A stretch of DNA of 52,609 nt from Deltaproteobacteria bacterium (GTDB lineage Bacteria; Desulfobacterota; Binatia; DP-6). The notes under the pieces are model-generated. The model was not told where the DNA came from. It saw only the letters and a list, made by a program, of their open reading frames with translations, and searched no databases. The stretch is taken from positions 1-52,609 of the forward strand of contig VBKG01000337.1 in the NCBI GenBank assembly GCA_005879585.1, in the 5' to 3' direction. A program made the translations under genes and the position numbers. Shown one piece after another: positions 25,349 to 34,134 of the stretch. Position 1 is the first letter of the stretch. Each line of letters starts with the position of its first letter.

Positions 25349-25439
25349 CGCCGTCCTCTTTCCGGCCCGCACAGCCGTGAACGTCGCGTCACGTCGGCGC
25401 CGGCGCTAGCTCGTCGTCGGCGGGACATCGAGAGGTATC

Positions 25440-25772
25440 GTGCTGGCATGTCCCTTGCTCTCCCTATCATTAATGCGGCCGGACCCGGAACTCCTCCGCG
25501 AGGGCACCCGGCTGGCTCACCTGGTGCTCCTGTCGGCGGCGGCCGGGCTGACCGCGGAACGCTTGCTGCGCCCGGGGCTCGCGGTTCGCGGCCTCGCGCT
25601 GCTCGTCGGCCTCGGCGGCTTCTATGCCGGGAGCTGGCTCTGGGCGCTGGCGGACTGGTCGCCCGGTCCCGCGCTCCTCGGGCAGCCGCTGCTGCCGCCG
25701 ATCGTCGGCGCGCTCGGGGTCTGCCTGCTCGTCAAGCTCGCCGCGATCGGCGCCGCCGGCCCGCGCTGGTAG
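25440..25772 (+). CDS. Small membrane protein
   Basis: 110 residues with two or three hydrophobic segments (GLALLVGLGGFYAGSWLWAL and PPIVGALGVCLLVKLAAIG). The Gly-rich helices resemble the GlsB/YeaQ group of transglycosylase-associated small membrane proteins, but this is a loose similarity. GTG 25440 has GAGAGG four bases upstream; an ATG at 25473 (MRPDPELLREG) is an alternative start. Ends four bases before the convergent coiled-coil gene. Confidence 0.6.
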   Translation: MLACPLLSLSLMRPDPELLREGTRLAHLVLLSAAAGLTAERLLRPGLAVRGLALLVGLGGFYAGSWLWALADWSPGPALLGQPLLPPIVGALGVCLLVKLAAIGAAGPRW

Positions 25773-25775
25773 CCG

Positions 25776-26075
25776 TCACGGCGTGGCGCCGGGCCGCCGC
25801 CGCTCGTCGAGCTCGCGCTGCAGATCGTGGAACCGCCGCTCGAGATCGGTGAACGACCCTTCCATGCGCCCGGCGCGCGCCACCACGTCCTCGAGCTGGC
25901 GGCCGAGCTGGTCGCGCTGCTGCTCCATGTCGTGCAGCCGCCGCTCGAGGTCCTGCACCGGCTCGGTCGCACGCAGGATCGCGACGCCTGCGCCCGACTG
26001 GAGCATCCACACCGTCGTGCCGACCCCGAGGATGAACCCGAGCAGGAGCGCGAACAGCACACGCACGATCGTCAT
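25776..26075 (-). CDS. Small membrane-anchored coiled-coil protein
   Basis: 99 residues: an N-terminal membrane helix (residues 4-24, VRVLFALLLGFILGVGTTVWM) followed by a heptad-rich coiled coil (VQDLERRLHDMEQQRDQLG, DLERRFHDLQRELDERRRP). ATG 26075 overlaps the stop of the glutamate dehydrogenase gene by ATGA, so translation is coupled to it. Function unknown; the layout suggests a membrane-tethered partner or scaffold protein. Its place directly after the giant dehydrogenase hints at a link. Confidence 0.72.
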   Translation of the reverse strand: MTIVRVLFALLLGFILGVGTTVWMLQSGAGVAILRATEPVQDLERRLHDMEQQRDQLGRQLEDVVARAGRMEGSFTDLERRFHDLQRELDERRRPGATP

Positions 26076-29000
26076 CGGTCCGGTCCCTCCTGCGCGAGAC
26101 GTCTGATCTCGCGGACGACCACCTGGAGCGCGGCAAGCGAGACGCGCGGCGCCGCGCGCAGGTCGCGGACCAGCGCCTGCACGGCCCCGAGCGCGCGCTC
26201 CGACAGCGCGCCGTCGGGGTCCTCGAGCCGCCGGCGCGTGAGGCGCCGGCGGGCGTGCAGCAGGTCCTCGATCAGCCCCTCCGCCGCGCGCCGCCGCCAG
26301 CGGTCGTCGTCGCCGCTTTCGGCGAGACGCCCGAGCGCCCAACCGAAGTCGACGTACTGCCCGAGCGCGTAGTACGCCGCGCCCGCCTCCTCCGCATCCC
26401 TCTCCGTCTGCCGCGCGACCGTCGCGACGTCGAGCGGGCCGACGAGCCACTCGGTCGTGGCGAGATCGTGCGCGAGGTCGGGTGACAGCCCCGCGATCGT
26501 CAGCTCGGAGATGCGCTTGTGGAAGGTCTCGGCCTCCGGGCCCGTCACCCAGTCGACGAGCCGGGCCCGGATGGTCGCCACCGCCGGCTCGAGCTCGGCG
26601 ACCACGCCGGCCGCGGGCCGCCCCGCCTCGGTGTTGGCCAGCACCCACTTGGCCAGCCGCTCGGCGCCCGCCTCGAGCGCCAGCCGGCACGCGCCGTCGA
26701 CGTCGGCGGCCGCGGCGCTCGCGCCGATCGCGGCGGCGAGCGCCTCGCCGCCCGCGATGCGCCAGCCGATCACCCACGCACGCACGACGTCGGCCGCCGC
26801 GGCGCCGGTGTCGCGCGCGATCCGCGACACGAAGGTGACGCCCACGTGATCGACGAGCGCGTTCGCCACCTCGGTGGCGATGATCTCGCGGCGGAGGCGA
26901 TGGGATCGGACCGCCGCCGGGTAGCGGGTCGCGATCTCGCCCGGGAAGTACGCGAGCAAGTACGGCTCGACGAGCGGATCGTCGGGCAGCGGCGAGGCGA
27001 GGATCTCCCGCTGCAGATGGATCTTCGTGTAGGCCGCGAGCACGGCGAGCTCCGGCCGGGTGAGCCCGAGGAACGCGCCGCGGCGTGCCCGGAGCGCCTC
27101 GCGGTCCGGCACGGTCTCGAGGGCGCGATCGAGGCCCGCGTCGCGCTCGAGCTCCGTGATGAGATCGCGAAAGTCGGCGAGCCGGCTCCGGCTGCGCAGC
27201 TGGTCGAGCCCGAGGAGTCGGCTCTGCCGGCGGTTGTGCGCGAGCACCCGGGCGACGACCTCGTCCGTCACGGCGTGCAGCAGCGCGTGGCGGGCGTCGG
27301 GCGTGAGCTGTCGCGCCTCGACCACCGGCTGGAGGCAGATCTTCAGGTTGACCTCGTGGTCCGAGAGGTCGACGCCGGCGGAGTTGTCGATCGCGTCGGT
27401 GTTGATGTGCCCGCCGGCGAGCGCGAACTGGATCCGCGCGCGTTGCGTGAAGCCGAGATTGCCGCCCTCGGCGACGACCCGCACGCGCAGCGACTCGGCG
27501 TCCACCCGCACCGTGTCGTTCGCGGGGTCACCGACGGCGGCGTGCGGCTCCTCGGCGGCCTTCACGTAGGTGCCGATGCCGCCGTTGAACAGCAGGTCCG
27601 CGTCGAGCGTCAGGACGGCCTGGACGAGGCGCTCGCCGCTCACCTCCGGCGTCGCGAGGCCGAGGAGCCGCTGCGCCTCCGGTGCGAGTCTCACGCGCTT
27701 GGCGGTGCGCGATACGACCGCGCCGCCCGCCGACAGGACGGCGGGGTCGTAGCCGTCCCAGCCGAGCGCGGCGCGATAGCAGCGCTGCCGCTCGGCGAAG
27801 CTCGCCACCGGGTCGGGATCGGGGTCGAGGAACACGTGACGATGGTTGAAGGCGGCCCGTAGCAGGACGTGCGGGGAGCGGAGCATGCCGTTCCCGAAAA
27901 CGTCTCCGCTCATGTCGCCGATGCCCGCGACCGTGAGCGGCGCCGTGTCGGCGTCGACCCCGATCTCGCGGTAGTGCGTCCGGACCGACTCCCACACACC
28001 GCGCGCCGTGATGCCGAGCGCCTTGTGGTCGTAGCCGTGCGCGCCGCCCGACGCGAAGGCATCGCCCAGCCAGAAGCCGCGCGCCTGCGCGATGGCGTTG
28101 GCGAGGTCCGAGAAGCCGGCTGTCCCCTTGTCCGCGGCGACGACGAGATAGGGATCCTCCTCGTCGTGCACGATCAGCCCGCGCGGGTACACGATGGCGC
28201 CCCCGACGACGTTGTCGGTGAGCTCGAGGAGCGCGCCGATGAACACGCGATACGCTTCGGCGGCCGTCCCGCGGCGCACGACGAACCCGCCCTTGGCGCC
28301 GACGGGCACGATGACGGCGTTCTTCACCGTCTGCGTCTTCATGAGGTTCAGGACCTCGGTGCGAAAGTCCTCGGGCCGATCACTGTGCCGGATGCCGCCG
28401 CGCGCCACGCGACCGGCCCGCAGATGCACGCCCTCCACCGTCGGGCCGTGGACGTACATCTCGTAGAGCGGGCGCGGCCGCGGCAGGTGGGCCAGACCCG
28501 CGGAGTGGATCTTGAAGCTCAGCGTCTCGGACGGCGGAACGGCGAAGTAGTTGGAGCGCACCGTCGCCTCGACCGTGTCCAGGAGCGCGCGGAGAATCGT
28601 GTCGTCGCGCAGGGTGGCCACTGTCTCGAGGCTCTCGAGAAAACGCCGGCGGAGGTCGGTCCCGTCGGCGCGTCCGGAGAAGCGCCCGGCGAAGCAGTCG
28701 AACAGCGCGGCCGCGGGCTCGGGGTGTCGAACGAGCGCGTCGATCACCTGCGAGCGTGGGCCGAGGCCCGCCTGCACCGCGTGCCCCGCGTACGCGCGCA
28801 GGCAATCCACCGCGCGCCAGTCGAGCGCCGCCTCCAGGACCAGGCGGCCGAGCGGGTCGCTCGCGACGCGTCCGGCGCGCACCGCCAGCAGCGCGTCGAT
28901 CAGCCGCGGACCGGCCGCGGCGTCGAGCCGCCGCCCCTGGCGGTCCTGGACGAAGAACGTCTGCACGAAGAGCCGTGGCGCGTCGGCCGGTGTCACCGCG

Positions 29001-30799
29001 ACCTGGTCCTCGGCGATCACCCGGAGCCCGAGGTTCTCGAGCACCGGCACGAAGTCGGAGAGGACGAGCGGCTCGCCCGCGATGTAGACACGCAGCGCGC
29101 TCGTGTCGGGCAGCGTGCGGTCGTCGCCGAGCGCGACCCGCATCGTCCCCTCGGCGAGCGCCGCCTCGAGCAGCGCGACGTCCACCGCCGCCCGCGCCGG
29201 CGGCGTCGCCGCGCGATACGCTTCCGGGAACGCGCTCCGATAGCGGGCGCCGAGCCGCGTTCCCTCCTCGGCGCCGTGGTGGGCGCGGAGCTCGTCGTCG
29301 AGCCGTTCCTTCCAGCCGCGGACGAGGTCGCGCACCGCGTTCCGCGCCGCGGCGAGCTCCGCTGCGGTTGCCGCCGCCGGTCGGTCCCCGGCGAAGGTGA
29401 ACGACAGGAGCGCCAGGTCCTCGTGCAGGACGAGATGGTCGGCGACGCAGGGACCGCCGGCGCGGGCGGCGAGCGTCTCGAGGATGCGCTCGCGGGCCTC
29501 GCCCGACAGCCGGTCGCGCGGCAGCGCGACGAGCGCCGCGAGGCCCGCGGGCCGGGGGCGGAGGGAGACGACGACGTCGCCCGTCCGCCCGGCCGTCAGG
29601 ACCGCCTCGATGTCGGCGCGGATCTCCGCCGGCGTCGCCGCGAAGAGGTCGTCCTTCGGGAGCACGTTGAAGATGGCGACGATCGCCTTGTAGTCGTGGC
29701 TGCCCGCGACGACCTGCTCCGCGGCGAGGATCTGGCCGAGCACGCGTCGCAGCAGCGGGATCTCCGCCGCCTCCTCCGCGTAGGCCTTCGAGGTGAAGAG
29801 GCCGATGAAACGCCGCTCGCCGATCACCTGGCCGGTGGCATCGAGCTGCCGGATGCCGATGTCGTCCATGCGCGTGCGGCGGTGGACGGGCGAGGTCGCG
29901 ATCGTCTTGGTGATGGTGAGGAGGCGGTCGCCGAGGAGTCGGGCGCGGACCGTCTCGGGCAGCTCGGCGACCGGCCGCGGGCGGGAGAACGCCGAGCGGC
30001 TCTCGCGCCGCAGCAGGCCGAGGCCGGATCCCGAACGCACGAGGAGCACGCGGCTCCCCCCGAGCGTCAGCACCTGGTACTCGCGGTAGCCGAGGAAGAC
30101 GAAGCCGCCGTCCACGAGCCAGTGGAGGAAGTCCGCGGCGGCGCTGGCCTCGGAGCCGGTGGCGGCGCCGCTCCGCGCGAGCCCGTCGAGCTCGGCCGCG
30201 GCCTCCTGCGCCCGGGCGAGCATCGGGCGGAAGTCGTCGGTCACGAGCCGCACGTCGCCGAGCCGGTCGCGCGCGAGCTGCTCGAGCCCGGCGAGCGCCG
30301 CGGCGTCGGTGGTGCGCGGGACGGCGACGTGCACGAACGACTCGCGCCGCGCGCTGCCGTTCGGCGGCGCAAGCGAGATCAACCGCCCCGTGAGATCCCG
30401 CTCGGCCCCGACGATGGGGTGGAGCAGCCCCCGCACGGCGACTCCCTCGGCCTCGAGCGCGGCCTCGAGGGTGTCGACGATGAAGGGACGGTCGGCCATG
30501 ACCGTCTCGATGACCGACACGGACGCGTCCCAGCCCTCGGTCGCGTAGGTCGGCGCGATCGCGCGGACCCGCAGCTCGTCCCCCGGCCCGGCGTAGAACC
30601 GGAACGCGGAGGCGACGAGCGCGGCCACCTCCTCCTCGGCGAGCGTCGCGACGTAGTCCTGCGCGCGCTGCAGCAGGAGCTGCGCGAAGGTCTCGAGCGC
30701 GGTGGCCTCCGCGTCCGACGCGCGCCGCTCCAGGAGCGAACGCAGCCGCTCGCCGACGACCGCCACGCCGCGCGGTCCCCGCTGCTCGTGGGCCGACAT
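26072..30799 (-). CDS. NAD-specific glutamate dehydrogenase, large (L_180/L_220) type
   Basis: Oxidative deamination of glutamate to 2-oxoglutarate and ammonia, 1575 residues, the size of the large bacterial class (GdhB/Gdh2-like). About 700 residues of regulatory N-terminal region precede the catalytic part, which begins near ARGGIRHSDRPEDFRTEVL. Motifs: MKTQTVKNAVIVPVGAKGGF with the catalytic Lys (near residue 825), GIGDMSGDVFGNGM and LLFNGGIGTYVKA. The C-terminal ~350 residues belong to the same family. ATG 30799 directly follows the GNAT stop (TGAATG). Allosteric control by amino acids is known for the class, not visible here. Confidence 0.95.
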   Translation of the reverse strand: MSAHEQRGPRGVAVVGERLRSLLERRASDAEATALETFAQLLLQRAQDYVATLAEEEVAALVASAFRFYAGPGDELRVRAIAPTYATEGWDASVSVIETVMADRPFIVDTLEAALEAEGVAVRGLLHPIVGAERDLTGRLISLAPPNGSARRESFVHVAVPRTTDAAALAGLEQLARDRLGDVRLVTDDFRPMLARAQEAAAELDGLARSGAATGSEASAAADFLHWLVDGGFVFLGYREYQVLTLGGSRVLLVRSGSGLGLLRRESRSAFSRPRPVAELPETVRARLLGDRLLTITKTIATSPVHRRTRMDDIGIRQLDATGQVIGERRFIGLFTSKAYAEEAAEIPLLRRVLGQILAAEQVVAGSHDYKAIVAIFNVLPKDDLFAATPAEIRADIEAVLTAGRTGDVVVSLRPRPAGLAALVALPRDRLSGEARERILETLAARAGGPCVADHLVLHEDLALLSFTFAGDRPAAATAAELAAARNAVRDLVRGWKERLDDELRAHHGAEEGTRLGARYRSAFPEAYRAATPPARAAVDVALLEAALAEGTMRVALGDDRTLPDTSALRVYIAGEPLVLSDFVPVLENLGLRVIAEDQVAVTPADAPRLFVQTFFVQDRQGRRLDAAAGPRLIDALLAVRAGRVASDPLGRLVLEAALDWRAVDCLRAYAGHAVQAGLGPRSQVIDALVRHPEPAAALFDCFAGRFSGRADGTDLRRRFLESLETVATLRDDTILRALLDTVEATVRSNYFAVPPSETLSFKIHSAGLAHLPRPRPLYEMYVHGPTVEGVHLRAGRVARGGIRHSDRPEDFRTEVLNLMKTQTVKNAVIVPVGAKGGFVVRRGTAAEAYRVFIGALLELTDNVVGGAIVYPRGLIVHDEEDPYLVVAADKGTAGFSDLANAIAQARGFWLGDAFASGGAHGYDHKALGITARGVWESVRTHYREIGVDADTAPLTVAGIGDMSGDVFGNGMLRSPHVLLRAAFNHRHVFLDPDPDPVASFAERQRCYRAALGWDGYDPAVLSAGGAVVSRTAKRVRLAPEAQRLLGLATPEVSGERLVQAVLTLDADLLFNGGIGTYVKAAEEPHAAVGDPANDTVRVDAESLRVRVVAEGGNLGFTQRARIQFALAGGHINTDAIDNSAGVDLSDHEVNLKICLQPVVEARQLTPDARHALLHAVTDEVVARVLAHNRRQSRLLGLDQLRSRSRLADFRDLITELERDAGLDRALETVPDREALRARRGAFLGLTRPELAVLAAYTKIHLQREILASPLPDDPLVEPYLLAYFPGEIATRYPAAVRSHRLRREIIATEVANALVDHVGVTFVSRIARDTGAAAADVVRAWVIGWRIAGGEALAAAIGASAAAADVDGACRLALEAGAERLAKWVLANTEAGRPAAGVVAELEPAVATIRARLVDWVTGPEAETFHKRISELTIAGLSPDLAHDLATTEWLVGPLDVATVARQTERDAEEAGAAYYALGQYVDFGWALGRLAESGDDDRWRRRAAEGLIEDLLHARRRLTRRRLEDPDGALSERALGAVQALVRDLRAAPRVSLAALQVVVREIRRLAQEGPDR

Positions 30800-31243
30800 T
30801 CAGCTCGCGGGCACGAGCGCGGCGACGAGCGCGTCGGCAGGACGGAAGCCGCGCGCGAGGAGCACCGCGCGGAGCTCCGGATCGACGCCGTCGATCCGCG
30901 CCGCGAGCTCGCGGCAGCCGCGACGCCGCGCCCGGTCCTCCGCGAAGGCGACGAGCCCCTCGCCGAGCCGCGGCTCGGTCGAGCGACGCGCCACCTCGAG
31001 CACGGCGGCGAGCCCACCGCCGAGGAGCGAGCGGGCATAGGCGAGCGCGATCACGGCGACAATCGCTCCGCCCGCTTCCTCGGCGACGTAGAGGTCGGTG
31101 CCGAGGTCGCGCGTCATGCGCTTGTAGAGGCGCTCCGCGCGATTGCCGGCGGCGCACCCGAGAACGGCCTGCACGCCGGCGAAGTCGTGACGTCGCCCGC
31201 GGCGCACGCGCGTGGTCGTCCCGGGAAGCAATCGTGCCGCCAT
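30800..31243 (-). CDS. GNAT-like acetyltransferase
   Basis: 147 residues from ATG 31243. The order of elements fits a GNAT fold (VRRGRRHDFAGVQAVLG, LYVAEEAGGAIVAVIALAYA, then LAARIDGVDPELRAVLLARGF near the end), but the acetyl-CoA loop Q/RxxGxG/A is poorly kept. It could be a degenerate or regulatory GNAT domain. Its stop abuts the glutamate dehydrogenase ATG, so it is co-transcribed with that gene. The longer frame upstream is antisense to the propeller gene and was rejected. Confidence 0.6.
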   Translation of the reverse strand: MAARLLPGTTTRVRRGRRHDFAGVQAVLGCAAGNRAERLYKRMTRDLGTDLYVAEEAGGAIVAVIALAYARSLLGGGLAAVLEVARRSTEPRLGEGLVAFAEDRARRRGCRELAARIDGVDPELRAVLLARGFRPADALVAALVPAS

Positions 31244-31271
31244 GGGCCTGTTCCGCCTAGCCTCGGAGCCC

Positions 31272-32753
31272 ATGTATTGCAAATCCGCGCGCGTGATCGT
31301 CACCACCGGCTCGAGCGCCATGCCGTCGTGGACCGCGGACGGGCATCTCGTCTTCCACTCGCGGCGCAAGGAGGCCAAGCAGCACGGTATCGCGGCGCGG
31401 AACATCTGGATCGTCGGCGCCGACGGCTCCGGCGAGCGCCAGCTCACGAAGGGCACCAAGGACGAGTATCACCCCGTCGTGTCGCCCGACGGCAAGAAGC
31501 TGCTCTTCGTCTCGGAGCTGAACGGCTCGCGCGACATCTGGATCGCCGATGCCGACGGACAGAACGCCGTGCCGCTGACCGACGACCCGGGCACCGAGGA
31601 TCAGCCCGCGTGGTCGGCCGACGGCCGCCAGATCGTGTATGCCGCCTTTCCGAAGGAGGGCGGAAGCTTCGACCTCTGGCTCATGTACGCCGACGGCAGC
31701 GGCCGGCGTCGCCTCACGACCACGCCGGCCAACGAGATCTTCCCCGCATGGCATCCGTCGGGCGCCTCGATCGCCTACGTCACGGACGTGAACGGCAACT
31801 TCGACCTCTACACGATCGACGTCCGCGACGGGCACACCGCGCCGCTCGTCGTCTCGCCCGACCAGGAGGTGCGGCCCGCGTTCTCGCGCGATGGGACGAA
31901 GCTCGCGTTCGTCCGCTGGCCGGCGCGCGGCCGGAGCAGCGACGCGACGCCGTGGGTGGCCAATGCCGACGGGACCGCACCGATCGAGCTCACGGCCGCG
32001 CCCGCGCCGGCGCTCCATCCCGCCTGGTCGCCCGACGGGCGGACGCTCGCCTTCCAGCATCGGGGCGAGAAGGGCTGGGAGATCTGGACGCTCGCCCTGC
32101 CGGCCGACATCGCGACGGGGGGACGGCTGCGGCTCGCGCAGCAGGTGCGGGGCGGCGCCGACGTCGACACGGCGAAGCTGCGGAGCGGCGACACGCTCCG
32201 CGGGACGCTCGGGGACGCGCGCTTCCGGCTGCGGACGGCGTACGGCGCCGTCGAGCTGCCGCGCGAGGTCGTGACCACCATCATCTTCGATACCGGCGAG
32301 CGGGGCCTCGCCCGCGTCGTACTCGCCAACGGTGATGCGCTGAGCGGCTTCCTCGAGAACGAGACGATCCATCTCGCCGCCGGCGGACGGAGCCAGGGCG
32401 TGCCCGTCGAGGGCATCGCGCAGCTGAGCCTGCGCGCCGCCGGACGCGGCGGCGCCGGGCCGCCGGCACCGTTTCGCGCCCTCCTGCGAAACGGCGACAG
32501 CGTCCGCGTGACCGCAGCGTTCGCCCCGCTCCGCCTCCGCGTCGGTGGGCGGACGATGGAGGTCTCGGCGGCCGAGGTCGAGCGGGTCGACTTCACCGAG
32601 GCGGGCAACAAGGCCGACGTCGCGCTGCGCAGCGGGGACCGGGTGTCGGGCGAGGTCGTCGGCGAGCGGCTACCGCTGGTGCTCGCCTCCGGGGCGCACT
32701 TGAGCGTGCATCCGAGCAGCCTCCGCGCGCTCGAGCGGGCCGGTGGGCCATGA
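31272..32753 (+). CDS. TolB-like beta-propeller protein with four C-terminal repeats
   Basis: 493 residues. Residues about 1-295 carry six propeller blades of the PD40/TolB type, with repeated (P/A)xWSPDGxxLAF-like strands and DIWxADADG/DLYTID hairpins. The C-terminal half (about 295-493) holds four tandem ~45-residue repeats with the pattern L-x-(S/N)-G-D-x-(L/V)-x-G (KLRSGDTLRGTL, VLANGDALSGFL, LLRNGDSVRVTA, ALRSGDRVSGEV), each followed by a short beta segment. No signal peptide in this start; ATG 31272 has GGAG upstream, but a GTG at 31212 or ATG at 31242 could add residues. Overlaps the M48 gene by ATGA. Ligand unknown. Confidence 0.75.
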   Translation: MYCKSARVIVTTGSSAMPSWTADGHLVFHSRRKEAKQHGIAARNIWIVGADGSGERQLTKGTKDEYHPVVSPDGKKLLFVSELNGSRDIWIADADGQNAVPLTDDPGTEDQPAWSADGRQIVYAAFPKEGGSFDLWLMYADGSGRRRLTTTPANEIFPAWHPSGASIAYVTDVNGNFDLYTIDVRDGHTAPLVVSPDQEVRPAFSRDGTKLAFVRWPARGRSSDATPWVANADGTAPIELTAAPAPALHPAWSPDGRTLAFQHRGEKGWEIWTLALPADIATGGRLRLAQQVRGGADVDTAKLRSGDTLRGTLGDARFRLRTAYGAVELPREVVTTIIFDTGERGLARVVLANGDALSGFLENETIHLAAGGRSQGVPVEGIAQLSLRAAGRGGAGPPAPFRALLRNGDSVRVTAAFAPLRLRVGGRTMEVSAAEVERVDFTEAGNKADVALRSGDRVSGEVVGERLPLVLASGAHLSVHPSSLRALERAGGP

Positions 32754-33568
32754 AGCGAACGCCGTTGCAGGTCGCCGTCGTCTGCTGGCTCGTCGTCGGG
32801 TGTGCCGGCGTGCATCGCTTCCACCCGAACTTCTACTCGCTCGACGGCGACATCCGGCTCGGCGAGCAGCTCTCGAAGGAAGTGGAAACCGACCTCGTGC
32901 TTCTCCGTCACAGCGCGCTCAACCAGGTGGTGAACACCGTCGGGCGCCGCCTCCTCGACGCGAGCCCCGAGCCTGCGTTCAAGCTCTTCCCCTACAGCTA
33001 CCACGTCGTCGATTCGCCCGAGGTGAACGCCTTCGCGCTGCCCGGCGGTCCGGTCTACCTGAACATGGGCATCGTCGAGGTCTGCGAGACGGAGGACGAG
33101 CTCGCCTCGGTCATGGCGCACGAGATGAGCCACGTCGCGGCGCGACACGCGACCGAGATGCTGACGACGCAGAACCTGAGCCAGCTCGCGATCATCGCCG
33201 CCGTCTCCGTCGTCCCCATCCCGATTCCGCCGATCGCGTGGGAGGGGGCGAAGCTCGGCTACGTGCTGTCGCTGCTGCGCTACAGCCGCGGCAAGGAGGC
33301 CGAGGCGGACCGGCTCGGCCTCCGGCTCATGAACGCCGCGGGCTACGACCCGACGGCGATGGCGTCGGTCTTCCGGAAGCTCTCCGAGCAGCAGCACAGC
33401 CTGCCGAGCGTCGTCGAGCGGTTCATGTCGAGCCACCCGCTCTCCGAAGTCCGGATGCGCGACGCCGAGCGGCAGTCCGCGCAGCTCGAGCGCCCGAACG
33501 CCGCGGCGGTGGCGGCGGCGAGCCCGTCGACCTTCCCGCAGGTGAAGATGATGTTCGCCAAGGACTGA
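32750..33568 (+). CDS. M48-family zinc metalloprotease, lipoprotein
   Basis: 272 residues. Lipoprotein signal with lipobox LVVGC (Cys18). Zinc site HEMSH (H124, E125, H128) and the third-ligand segment GKEAEADRLGLRLM. This is the periplasmic, membrane-tethered M48 (BepA/LoiP-like) group that controls outer membrane protein quality, without the TPR repeats of BepA. Start ATG overlaps the propeller gene (ATGA) and a second lipoprotein follows two bases later, so the three probably act in one envelope function. Active-site residues are all present. Confidence 0.87.
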   Translation: MKRTPLQVAVVCWLVVGCAGVHRFHPNFYSLDGDIRLGEQLSKEVETDLVLLRHSALNQVVNTVGRRLLDASPEPAFKLFPYSYHVVDSPEVNAFALPGGPVYLNMGIVEVCETEDELASVMAHEMSHVAARHATEMLTTQNLSQLAIIAAVSVVPIPIPPIAWEGAKLGYVLSLLRYSRGKEAEADRLGLRLMNAAGYDPTAMASVFRKLSEQQHSLPSVVERFMSSHPLSEVRMRDAERQSAQLERPNAAAVAAASPSTFPQVKMMFAKD

Positions 33569-33570
33569 GC

Positions 33571-34134
33571 ATGCGCCGCGCGCTCGTGCTCGCCGCGCTC
33601 GCGACGGGGTGCGGTTCGCTGCACGCCCCGGTGGCCGACCCGAAGGTCCACGTGCGCGGAGAGCACTACCGCGTGATCCACGAGCCCCCCGATCGGCTGT
33701 GGCCGGAGATCGTGTTCGCGCTCGACGAGGAGGGGTTCCGCGTGGCGCACAGCGACCGTGCGCACCGGATCATCCAGACCGGCGCCCGGCGCTACACGGG
33801 CCGCGACGAGGTGAAGCGGCTCGCCGACATCGCCGACCTCTCGGCCGCCCGCGGCGCCGGCTTCGGGCGTGCGACCGAGTACGAGGTGACGTACGCGCTC
33901 TTCCTCCTCCCGGCGGGCGAGACCGACACCGGCCTCAAGATCACGAGCGTGATCGAAGCGATCGACCGCAGCGAGGCGCTCTTCCTCGGACCCGGCGTCT
34001 TCCAGGTGGTGCCGCGGCGCATCGAGCTGCCGTCGCGCGGCGTCGTCGAGCGGGAGCTCGTGCGGCGGCTCGCCGCCTCGCTCTTCACCGCCGAGGAGAT
34101 GCTCTTCGTCCTCGGCGAGCCCGGCTTTGACTGA
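33571..34134 (+). CDS. Putative lipoprotein
   Basis: 187 residues. The N-terminus MRRALVLAALATGCGS has a lipobox-like LATGC (Cys14). The rest is an alpha/beta protein with a segment FALDEEGFRVAHSDRAHR and a YTGRDEVKRL patch; no known domain is recognised. It lies two bases after the M48 protease and overlaps the methyltransferase start by eight bases. Envelope location is predicted from the lipobox. Confidence 0.65.
   Translation: MRRALVLAALATGCGSLHAPVADPKVHVRGEHYRVIHEPPDRLWPEIVFALDEEGFRVAHSDRAHRIIQTGARRYTGRDEVKRLADIADLSAARGAGFGRATEYEVTYALFLLPAGETDTGLKITSVIEAIDRSEALFLGPGVFQVVPRRIELPSRGVVERELVRRLAASLFTAEEMLFVLGEPGFD

Noticed and set aside
26519-32335. Very long plus-strand open frames opposite glutamate dehydrogenase
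   Set aside because: They are Arg/Gly/Glu-rich antisense frames, a result of high GC; GDH signatures are on the minus strand.
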